Shown here piece after piece: positions 46,509-53,266 of a stretch of 53,266 bases of DNA. How positions within the stretch are numbered: the stretch's first letter is position 1; each line of letters begins with the position of its first letter. Made by a program: the position numbers and the translations under genes. The DNA comes from Salinicola halophyticus. Lineage in GTDB: Bacteria; Pseudomonadota; Gammaproteobacteria; Pseudomonadales; Halomonadaceae. A model generated the notes under the pieces. It had not been told where the DNA came from, searched no databases, and saw nothing but the letters and a program-made list of their open reading frames with translations. The stretch is from assembly GCF_003206695.1 (NCBI RefSeq), contig NZ_PZJN01000018.1, positions 1-53,266 on the forward strand, read 5' to 3'.

Positions 46509-47348
46509 TCATTCGCGTGACAATTCACGAGACAGTTCGCGGGCGCGTTCGGCGCAGGCCTGTGTCGCGCGGCCCACGATATCCCTCAGGCCCGCTTCCT
46601 CGAAAGCGTTGATGGCCCGCTCGGTGGTGCCATTGGGAGAGGTGACGCGACGGCGTAGCTCGGCAGGGTCGAACTCGCTCTCCCGCGCCATCTTGGCGGC
46701 CCCGAAGGCGGTCTGCAATGCCAGGCGGCGGGCGCTTTCCGCCGGCAGGCCCAGTTCGATACCGGCGGCCTCCAGCGACTCCATGAATAGAAAGAAGTAG
46801 GCCGGGCCGCTGCCCGAAATGGCCGTGACCGCTTCGATCTGGGTTTCCTGATCGACCCATTCGACCAGGCCTACCGAGGTCAGAAGTTCGGTGACAAGCT
46901 GGCGCTCGCCATCGCTGACGCGATCGTTGGCATAGAGACCGCTGACGCCGGCGCCGACCAGCGAAGGCGTATTGGGCATGCAGCGAATCAGAGCCAGACC
47001 GCCGCCCAGCCAGCCATCCAGCGTCGCGGCATCGAGCCCGGCCGCCACCGAGACGACCAGCGGGCGGCGTACCTGAACGGCCTCTCTCAGCGACAGGCAC
47101 AGGTCGCGCATCATCTGTGGCTTGACCGCCAGAATCACGACGTCCGCCTCCTGCACGGCGGCCAGATTATCCTGCATCGTGCGGATGCCGTAGCGTTGGC
47201 TGATGTCATCGCGCTTCTCCTGGCTGCGCGACGTGGCGACGATGGCCTCGGCGGGATAACCGCTGTCGAGCATGCCGCCGAAGATGGCACTGGCCATGTT
47301 GCCGGCACCGATAAAGACGATACGGCTGGCCTGAGGCGAGTCGGTCAT
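46509..47348 (-). CDS. proC: pyrroline-5-carboxylate reductase
   Basis: 279 residues. N-terminal Rossmann motif FIGAGNMASAIFGGML (about 12-27) binds NADPH; ISGSGPAYFFLFMESL near 155 and the C-terminal VTSPNGTTERAI block are ProC signatures. Last step of proline synthesis (EC 1.5.1.2), relevant to osmoprotection. Third position in the conserved pilT/yggS-proC-yggT cluster. Confidence 0.96.
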   Translation of the reverse strand: MTDSPQASRIVFIGAGNMASAIFGGMLDSGYPAEAIVATSRSQEKRDDISQRYGIRTMQDNLAAVQEADVVILAVKPQMMRDLCLSLREAVQVRRPLVVSVAAGLDAATLDGWLGGGLALIRCMPNTPSLVGAGVSGLYANDRVSDGERQLVTELLTSVGLVEWVDQETQIEAVTAISGSGPAYFFLFMESLEAAGIELGLPAESARRLALQTAFGAAKMARESEFDPAELRRRVTSPNGTTERAINAFEEAGLRDIVGRATQACAERARELSRELSRE

Positions 47349-47409
47349 GGCTGAGTCCTATGGAAACGTTCGGGGGTCCGGCGGCGAAAAGGGCAAGGCA
47401 TCGGTAAGG

Positions 47410-48120
47410 TCAACTCCCGGCTGGCGGTCGGCTGCCAAAAATGGCGGTGCCGAGACGCACGATGGTGGCGCCTTCCGCGACGGCCGCTTCCAGGTCGCCG
47501 CTCATGCCCATCGATAGCGTGTCCAGCGGCGCCTCGGGGAAACGCTCTCGGAGCATTGCCAGTGCATCAGCGACCTGGCGGAAGGCCTGGCGCTGTTGCT
47601 CGGGGTCGTCACTGGGCGCGGGTAGCGCCATCAGCCCGCGCAGACGCAGATTGGGCAGCGCCAGAACCGACTCGGCAAGCGCCGGCAACGCCTGCAGCTC
47701 GACACCCGCCTTGCTGGCTTCGCCGCTGACATCGAGCTGCAGGCAGATATTGATGGAGCCTCGCTCGACCGGACGCTGTTCGGAAAGCCGCCGCGCGATC
47801 TTCTCCCGGTCGACGCCATGCACCCAATCGAAGTGCTCGGCCACCTCGCGAGTCTTGTTCGATTGCAGCGCGCCGATGAAATGCCACTCGATATCGTCGA
47901 GGTCGGCCAGTGCTTGCTGCTTGTCCAGGGCTTCCTGCAGGTAGTTCTCGCCGAACGCGCGTTGACCGGCGATATAGGCCTGGCGCAGCATGTCCGCTGG
48001 CTTGGTTTTGCTGACAGCAAGCAGATGCGCGGCATCATCCGGACGACCGGCAGCAGACAGCGCCGCTACGAGGCGCTCGCGGGCACGGGATAAGGACTCG
48101 GACACCGATGCTTCTGCCAT
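47410..48120 (-). CDS. yggS: YggS-family pyridoxal-phosphate homeostasis protein
   Basis: 236 residues, alanine-racemase N-terminal-like barrel. PLP-binding Lys38 is in LLAVSKTKPAD; WHFIGALQSNKTR and LSMGMSGDLEAAVAEGATIVRLGTAIFG are family hallmarks. Controls free PLP and amino-acid balance; no catalytic activity is established. The ATG at 48120 leaves only 40 bp to the divergent pilT start, so both promoters must be compact and overlapping. Confidence 0.95.
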   Translation of the reverse strand: MAEASVSESLSRARERLVAALSAAGRPDDAAHLLAVSKTKPADMLRQAYIAGQRAFGENYLQEALDKQQALADLDDIEWHFIGALQSNKTREVAEHFDWVHGVDREKIARRLSEQRPVERGSINICLQLDVSGEASKAGVELQALPALAESVLALPNLRLRGLMALPAPSDDPEQQRQAFRQVADALAMLRERFPEAPLDTLSMGMSGDLEAAVAEGATIVRLGTAIFGSRPPAGS

Positions 48121-48160
48121 ACTGATTAGCGACCTTACGCAGGGGAGCGAATAAAAGCCC

Positions 48161-49195
48161 ATGGATATTACCGAACTGCTGGCGTTCTCGGCAAAGCACG
48201 ACGCCTCAGATCTGCACCTTTCGGCCGGATTGCCGCCCATGATACGGGTTGACGGCGATATGCGCCGACTCAACGTGCCGGCGCTGGACGACAGCCAGGT
48301 GCGTCGTCTGATCTACGACGTGATGAACGATCGTCAGCGCCGTGATTTCGAGGCCGTATTCGAAACCGATTTTTCGTTCGAGGTTACCGGAGTTTCGCGG
48401 TTTCGGGTCAACGCTTTCACCCAAGGGCGCGGGGCGGGCGCCGTGTTTCGGACCATTCCCAGCACCGTGTTGACGCTCGACGACCTCGGGTTGGGCGATG
48501 TGTTCCGGCGCCTGGCGATGCTGCCGCGGGGCCTGGTGCTGGTCACGGGGCCGACCGGAAGCGGCAAGTCGACGACGCTGGCGGCGATGATCGACTACAT
48601 CAACAGCAATCGCCAGGAACATATTCTGACCATCGAGGATCCGGTCGAATTCGTCCACGAAAGCAAGCGCTGCCTGGTCAATCAGCGCGAAGTCCATCGT
48701 GATACCAAGGGGTTCGCGCCCGCCCTGCGTTCGGCGCTACGCGAGGATCCGGACGTGATTCTGGTGGGCGAGCTACGCGACCTGGAAACCATTCGACTGG
48801 CGCTGACTGCAGCGGAGACCGGCCACCTGGTGTTTGGTACCCTGCACACGACGTCGGCGGCCAAGACCATCGACCGGATCATCGATGTGTTCCCGGGGGA
48901 CGAGAAAGGCATGGTGCGTTCGATGCTGTCCGAGTCTCTGCAGGCGGTGATTTCTCAGACACTACTCAAGCGCGACGGCGGTGGGCGTATCGCCGCCCAC
49001 GAAATCCTGGTGGCCACGTCGGCGATCCGCAACCTGATTCGGGAGGGCAAGGTCGCGCAGATGTATTCGGCGATTCAGACCGGCGGCAGCCTGGGAATGC
49101 AGACGCTGGACGCGGCGTTATCCCACCTGGTGGCCGAAGGCTTGGTGACACGCCAGGAAGCCCACGCCAAATCGCGCGCCGGGCTCGATCAGTGA
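48161..49195 (+). CDS. pilT: type IV pilus retraction ATPase PilT
   Basis: 344 residues. Walker A GPTGSGKST at 130-138, Asp box TIEDPVEFVH, Walker B VGELRDLETI, His box GHLVFGTLHTTSAAKTIDRI, and the PilT-specific C-terminal AIRNLIREGKVAQMYSAIQTG. A hexameric ATPase at the pilus base that powers retraction and twitching motility. GGAGCGA upstream. pilU follows after 34 nt. Confidence 0.97.
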   Translation: MDITELLAFSAKHDASDLHLSAGLPPMIRVDGDMRRLNVPALDDSQVRRLIYDVMNDRQRRDFEAVFETDFSFEVTGVSRFRVNAFTQGRGAGAVFRTIPSTVLTLDDLGLGDVFRRLAMLPRGLVLVTGPTGSGKSTTLAAMIDYINSNRQEHILTIEDPVEFVHESKRCLVNQREVHRDTKGFAPALRSALREDPDVILVGELRDLETIRLALTAAETGHLVFGTLHTTSAAKTIDRIIDVFPGDEKGMVRSMLSESLQAVISQTLLKRDGGGRIAAHEILVATSAIRNLIREGKVAQMYSAIQTGGSLGMQTLDAALSHLVAEGLVTRQEAHAKSRAGLDQ

Positions 49196-49229
49196 ATCGG
49201 GCCCCTGATTCCGGTTTTCAGGACATGTC

Positions 49230-50372
49230 ATGACTCCCTCTCAATGGTTTGAACAATTACTCGACATCATGCTGGCCAAGCAGGCGTCGGATCTGCTGAT
49301 TTCCACCGGCGCGCCGCCCTGTCTGAAGCTTGACGGCAAGCTGGTAGCGTTAGGCGACGCGCCGCTACAACCGGAGCAGGTCCGCGAGCTGGTGGCCGTC
49401 GCCTTGCCTCAGGGGCGCCGGGAGTCGTTCGAGGTCGAGCACGAGGCCAATTTCGCCCTGAGCCTGAGCGGCAAGGGGCGCTTTCGGGTCAGCGCCTTCT
49501 TTCAGCGCAGCCAGCCGGCCATGGTGGTTCGTCGCATCGCGTTCGATATCCCCGATCTCGAGTCGCTGGGACTGCCGGAAGTGACGGCGACGCTAGCCTC
49601 GATCCGGCGCGGGCTGGTACTGGTGGTGGGCGGTACCGGCAGCGGCAAGTCGACGACGCTGGCATCGATGATCCAGCATCGCAACCGCACGGTCGGCGGC
49701 CATATCATCTGTATCGAAGACCCGATCGAGTACATGCATCCGCATCAGCGCGGCATCATCAATCAGCGCGAAGTGGGCATCGATACCGAGTCCTACGAGG
49801 TGGGGTTGAGAAATGCGCTGCGCCAGGCCCCGGATGTCATCATGATCGGCGAGATCCGCAGCCGCGATACCATGGAGCTGGCGCTTAGCTTCGCCGAAAC
49901 CGGGCATCTATGCCTGGCGACGCTTCACGCCAACAGCGCCGATCAGGCGATCGAGCGCATCCTCAGCCTGTTTCCGCCGTCGCGTCAGGATCAGATGTGG
50001 ATGGATCTTTCGCTCAACCTGCGTGCCGTGGTCGCCCAGCGGCTGCTGCCACGTCTGGACGGCACCGGGCGCTGTGTGGCGACCGAGATTCTGCTCAAGT
50101 CGCCATTGATCAGCGAACTCATCCGGCGCGGGGAGGTGGCTGAACTGAAGGATCTGATGCGGCGCTCCCGCGAGCAGGGCATGCAGACCTTCGACCAGTC
50201 GCTTTACGAGCTGTTCCGGCGTGGCGATATCGGCGAAGAGCTGGCACTGGCCCACGCCGATTCAGCCAACGATCTGCGCATGCTGATTCGATATGGCGAG
50301 CGGCGGCGTCCCGGAGATCGGGGTGACGACGGTGCCCGGTTTTCGTTGATCGACGACCCCGATCGACAATGA
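49230..50372 (+). CDS. pilU: PilT-dependent retraction ATPase PilU
   Basis: 380 residues. Walker A GGTGSGKST at 134-142, Asp box CIEDPIEYMH, Walker B MIGEIRSRDTM and His box GHLCLATLHANSADQAIERI. PilU supports PilT in high-force retraction. C-terminal tail is longer than in PilT, as usual. pilT-pilU pairing matches Pseudomonas. It converges on anmK. Confidence 0.96.
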   Translation: MTPSQWFEQLLDIMLAKQASDLLISTGAPPCLKLDGKLVALGDAPLQPEQVRELVAVALPQGRRESFEVEHEANFALSLSGKGRFRVSAFFQRSQPAMVVRRIAFDIPDLESLGLPEVTATLASIRRGLVLVVGGTGSGKSTTLASMIQHRNRTVGGHIICIEDPIEYMHPHQRGIINQREVGIDTESYEVGLRNALRQAPDVIMIGEIRSRDTMELALSFAETGHLCLATLHANSADQAIERILSLFPPSRQDQMWMDLSLNLRAVVAQRLLPRLDGTGRCVATEILLKSPLISELIRRGEVAELKDLMRRSREQGMQTFDQSLYELFRRGDIGEELALAHADSANDLRMLIRYGERRRPGDRGDDGARFSLIDDPDRQ

Positions 50373-50427
50373 GTCAGCTGGCCTAGAAGGAGAAGCAAGC
50401 CTGAGGTTAGCTTTGGTCGGCGGTCGG

Positions 50428-51543
50428 TCAGGGCGCGTAGACGCCGCCCAGCACGCGAGGGCCGCTGGCGCCGGTCACTTCCGGCAGGTTGCCTGGCAGT
50501 TGGTGAATCCGCCGCCATGCCAGCCAGGCGAAGGCGCCGGCTTCCAGCCAGTCGGCCGACCAGCCAAAATCCTCGCAGTGCAACAATGCGACGCCGGGCA
50601 GATGCGTTGCCAAACGCTGCATGAGATGGCGGTTATGAGCCCCGCCGCCGCAGACGATCAGATCGGTATGGCCGTCATCGATGAACCCACGCGCGGCACG
50701 CGCCACGCTGGCTGCGGTCAGCTCCGTCAATGTGGCCTGAACGTTGGCCGGCACTTCATCCCCGCGCAATCGCTTTTCCACCCAGCCGAGATGGAACTGC
50801 TCCCGACCTGTGCTCTTGGGTGGTGCGGAGGCAAAGTACGGCTCGTCCAGCAGGCGTTCGAGCAGAGGCTCATCGATGCTGCCGCTGGCGGCCCAGCCGC
50901 CGTCTTTATCGATTGGCCCACCTCGGTGCCGAGCATGCCAGGCATCGATCAGGAGATTCGCCGGGCCGGTGTCGAAACCGACGACCGGTAGCGATGAATC
51001 TGCAGGGCCGAGTCGCGTCAGATTGGCGATACCGCCCAGATTGAGAACCAGCCGAGTGCGGACGGGATCGGTGAACAGCGCCTGGTGGAAGATCGGCGCC
51101 AGCGGCGCGGCCTGGCCGCCGGCCGCCATGTCGCGACGGCGAAAGTCGGCGACAACCTGGCATCCGGTCAGCTCGGCCAGGCGGCTGGGGTTGTCGAGTT
51201 GGTAGGTGAAGGGCGCATCGGCATAAGGGGCATGCTCGATGGTCTGTCCGTGACTGCCGACGGCGGTAATTGCTTCAGGCGTCAGGTCGTGGCGTGCCAG
51301 CAGCTGGCGTACGGCTTCGGCCTGGCGGTCGCAGAAGGCGCTTTCGGTGGCGCCCAGTGCCCCAAAGCTCACCCGCGAGGCCTGCGTCAGTTCGAGCAGG
51401 GCGTTACCGAGCTTCTCGCCCAGCGGTAGGCACAGGGCATCGATCAGCCGCGGGCGTTGGTCGATGTCATCGGCGATCTCTACCATTGCCGCATCGATGC
51501 CGTCCAGGCTGGTACCGGACATCAAGCCCACGAACAGTGACAT
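50428..51543 (-). CDS. anmK: anhydro-N-acetylmuramic acid kinase
   Basis: 371 residues, ASKHA fold. GLMSGTSLDGID at 6-17 is the ATP-binding signature, GFDTGPANLLIDAW binds the sugar, and ICGGGAHNRHLM lies near the end. Phosphorylates and opens anhydroMurNAc from peptidoglycan recycling (EC 2.7.1.170). GGGAG upstream. Divergent from tyrS as in Pseudomonas. Confidence 0.96.
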   Translation of the reverse strand: MSLFVGLMSGTSLDGIDAAMVEIADDIDQRPRLIDALCLPLGEKLGNALLELTQASRVSFGALGATESAFCDRQAEAVRQLLARHDLTPEAITAVGSHGQTIEHAPYADAPFTYQLDNPSRLAELTGCQVVADFRRRDMAAGGQAAPLAPIFHQALFTDPVRTRLVLNLGGIANLTRLGPADSSLPVVGFDTGPANLLIDAWHARHRGGPIDKDGGWAASGSIDEPLLERLLDEPYFASAPPKSTGREQFHLGWVEKRLRGDEVPANVQATLTELTAASVARAARGFIDDGHTDLIVCGGGAHNRHLMQRLATHLPGVALLHCEDFGWSADWLEAGAFAWLAWRRIHQLPGNLPEVTGASGPRVLGGVYAP

Positions 51544-51719
51544 GAATTCTCCCTCGTTGTTGTAAATCGATAGCGTAAATCGCTAGCGCGAGCCGGCGAC
51601 GTGAATCCGTAAGTTAGCACGCTGGTCCGGGCCCGGGGCGTGGTTCAACGGAGGTCAAAGACTCGTGCTAAGATTGCCGCCTTTCAAGCTCGATAGCGTT
51701 GGTAAGGGAGACGGATACG

Positions 51720-52919
51720 ATGGCCGAGGTCGATGAGGCGCTGGCGTTGATCAAGCGCGGTACGCAGGAGATTCTGATCGAAGACGAGCTGGTAAAAAAG
51801 CTCGAATCCGGTCGCAAGCTCCGCATCAAGGCAGGCTTCGACCCCACGGCCCCCGATCTGCATCTGGGGCATAGCGTGTTGCTGACCAAGATGCGCCAGT
51901 TCCAGGATCTTGGCCACGAGGTGATCTTTTTGATCGGCGATTTCACTGGCCGAATCGGGGATCCCACCGGCAAGAACGTGACGCGCAAACCGCTCACCGA
52001 GGAAGAGGTCAAAGCCAACGCCCAGACCTATCGAGAACAGGTCTTCAAGATTCTCGATCCCGACAAGACCGAAGTACGCTTCAATGCCGAATGGTTCGGC
52101 GGGATGTCGGCGGCGGACATGATCGAGCTTTCCGCGCAGTCCACCGTGGCGCGCATGCTGGAACGCGACGACTTCGAGAAACGTTATCGCGCCGGACAGT
52201 CGATCTCCATTCATGAGTTTCTCTATCCGCTGGTGCAGGGCTACGACTCGGTGGCGCTGAAGGCGGACATCGAGCTGGGCGGCACCGACCAGAAGTTCAA
52301 CCTGTTGATGGGGCGCGAAGTTCAGAAGCACTTTGGCCAGGAACCGCAGGTCGTCATCACCATGCCACTGCTCGAGGGTCTCGACGGTGTGCAGAAAATG
52401 TCGAAGTCGTTGAACAACTATATCGGTGTCGACGATTCGCCGGGTGTGATGTTCAATAAGATCGTGTCGATGCCGGACGGCCTGATGTGGCGCTACTTCG
52501 AGCTGTTGTCGCTGAAATCCAACGAAGAGATCGAAACGATTCGCCAGGAGATAGACGGAGGCGCGAATCCGCGTGATATCAAGATGGCCTTGGCAAGAGA
52601 GTTGATCACGCGCTACCACGGCGAAGAAGCGGCAGCGAATGCGCACCGCTCCGCAGGCAATCAGCTGGCGGAGGGAGAGCTGCCGGACGATCTGCCGGAA
52701 GTCGAGGTCGATTTCGAAGGCGCAGCGCAGGCGCCGATCGCTGCGGTACTCAACCGAGCAGGGCTGGTTGGTAATAGTGCCCAGGCCAAGGACATGCTCA
52801 ACAATGGTCGAGTCAGGGTCGATGGCGAAGTCGCAGCCAAGAGCGCAATGCTCGACACCGGAAAGAGCTACGTGATTCAGGCCGGCAAGAAGCGCTACGC
52901 GCGTGTCACGCTTGGCTAA
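51720..52919 (+). CDS. tyrS: tyrosyl-tRNA synthetase
   Basis: 399 residues, class I synthetase. HIGH motif HLGH at 48-51, KMSKS near 230, and a C-terminal S4 RNA-binding domain (about 335-399). The KMSKS and zinc-free sequence fit the TyrZ-like group found in Pseudomonas. The ATG at 51720 follows GGGAG; the frame opens at 51699 without support. Followed by a hairpin and tandem promoters. Confidence 0.96.
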   Translation: MAEVDEALALIKRGTQEILIEDELVKKLESGRKLRIKAGFDPTAPDLHLGHSVLLTKMRQFQDLGHEVIFLIGDFTGRIGDPTGKNVTRKPLTEEEVKANAQTYREQVFKILDPDKTEVRFNAEWFGGMSAADMIELSAQSTVARMLERDDFEKRYRAGQSISIHEFLYPLVQGYDSVALKADIELGGTDQKFNLLMGREVQKHFGQEPQVVITMPLLEGLDGVQKMSKSLNNYIGVDDSPGVMFNKIVSMPDGLMWRYFELLSLKSNEEIETIRQEIDGGANPRDIKMALARELITRYHGEEAAANAHRSAGNQLAEGELPDDLPEVEVDFEGAAQAPIAAVLNRAGLVGNSAQAKDMLNNGRVRVDGEVAAKSAMLDTGKSYVIQAGKKRYARVTLG

Positions 52920-52973
52920 GTCAGCTTGAGCCAAATCGCTGACAGGTTGAACCGAATCGATGAATAGTGCTGA

Positions 52974-52996
52974 AACGCCCGCCCCGCGCGGGCGTT
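52974..52996 (+). terminator. hairpin terminator after tyrS
   Basis: A perfect 9-bp stem (AACGCCCGC and GCGGGCGTT) with a five-base loop, followed by CGGGTTT, 54 nt after the tyrS stop. Confidence 0.7.
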
Positions 52997-53075
52997 CGGG
53001 TTTCTGGAGGAAGGGCGGCGAGGCCGTCAGCGGGTCCGCATAAATCCAGGCGGTCAAAAAGTTGTCATGAAGGGC

Positions 53076-53104
53076 TTGCCAACTCGGCGGCGGGTCCGTA
53101 AAGT
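53076..53104 (+). promoter_or_regulatory. upstream rrn-type sigma-70 promoter
   Basis: TTGCCA (53076-53081), 17 bp, TAAAGT (53099-53104). CTCGGCGGC (53083-53091) and GCCGCCGAG (53116-53124) form perfect 9-bp inverted arms around the -10 box. A degenerate copy of the GGGTCCG stretch also occurs near 53033. Together with the promoter at 53184, this resembles the tandem rRNA-operon promoters after tyrS in Pseudomonas. Confidence 0.6.
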
Positions 53105-53183
53105 ACGCATCCGCTGCCGCCGAGAGAGGTTTTCGGGGGTGGTGAGAATAATTCCAAGCGTTTGATTTGATTGAAGAAATCAG

Positions 53184-53212
53184 TTGACGCAAGGCGGTGA
53201 AGCCGGTAAGAT
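53184..53212 (+). promoter_or_regulatory. downstream rrn-type sigma-70 promoter
   Basis: TTGACG (53184-53189), 17 bp, TAAGAT (53207-53212), preceded by an AT-rich stretch (GATTTGATTGAAGAAATC) that could be an UP element. Probably the main promoter of an rRNA operon starting beyond the window. No 16S sequence is reached by 53266. Confidence 0.7.
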
Positions 53213-53266
53213 TGCTTCCCAGTCCTTCAAGGATCGGCACCGACAAGCAGTAACGGCGCCAGGCAG

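Noticed and set aside
51684-53246. Long open frame antisense to tyrS and its downstream region
   Set aside because: The part over tyrS is a shadow of the synthetase gene, and the rest crosses the terminator and rrn-type promoters; no recognisable domain.

Overview
The window is about 53 kb of high-GC gammaproteobacterial chromosome. Gene content and order point to the Halomonadaceae (Halomonas, Salinicola, Kushneria and relatives). The evidence is Pseudomonas-like housekeeping synteny (dksA-gluQ-...-pcnB-folK-panB-panC; pilU/pilT divergent from yggS-proC-yggT-metX-metW; anmK divergent from tyrS, then rRNA-type promoters) combined with peptide, compatible-solute and sugar-acid uptake genes. 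The exact genus cannot be fixed from sequence alone. No rRNA or tRNA gene, insertion sequence, prophage or CRISPR array was recognised.

Layout. (1) 70-5349, minus strand: an amino-sugar operon agaR-kbaZ-agaS-BadF-type kinase-DMT transporter, with three helically phased DeoR-type repeats in front. (2) 6037-12813: a lone glycine-betaine-type binding protein, then a complete dppABCDF dipeptide ABC operon with an 18-bp TetR-type palindrome upstream and a strong hairpin after dppA. (3) 12934-17946: universal stress protein, SbmA peptide transporter, a HutC-type GntR regulator, and a divergent lactonase-type amidohydrolase plus MatC/SLC13-like carrier. (4) 18276-25305: a second peptide-type ABC operon (fused double ATPase, binding protein, two permeases) translationally coupled to an M14 metallopeptidase; a convergent amidase follows. 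(5) 27106-31414: D-glucarate to 2-oxoglutarate cluster (kdgD, gudD, 2-oxoglutarate-semialdehyde dehydrogenase). (6) 31634-33763: pnp without rpsO in front, then an acyltransferase. (7) 35023-40356, minus strand: coaA, a GNAT protein, panC, panB, folK, pcnB. (8) 40357-42925: gluQ and dksA, with a long non-coding gap before pcnB. (9) 43183-52919: sfsA, metW, metX, yggT, proC, yggS, pilT, pilU, anmK, tyrS. (10) From 53076: tandem promoters that probably drive an rRNA operon starting just beyond the window.

The most notable feature lies in the non-coding gap between gluQ and pcnB. On the minus strand it holds a near-consensus sigma-54 promoter, then about 490 nt carrying at least six A-rich AAN-repeat (CA) motifs separated by structured stretches, then a textbook intrinsic terminator. 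This is the architecture and syntenic position of the Pseudomonas/Azotobacter Hfq-Crc decoy RNA CrcZ, which sits between cbrB and pcnB. Here cbrA and cbrB, normally between gluQ and crcZ, are absent. The window therefore seems to hold an orphan CrcZ-like RNA beside many transport and catabolic operons of the kind catabolite repression controls; the leaders of three binding-protein genes carry similar A-rich motifs.

Several intergenic regions also carry short perfect or near-perfect tandem repeats (13 bp before the semialdehyde dehydrogenase gene, 17 bp before panB, 16 bp between the crcZ terminator and pcnB), which the genes do not explain.
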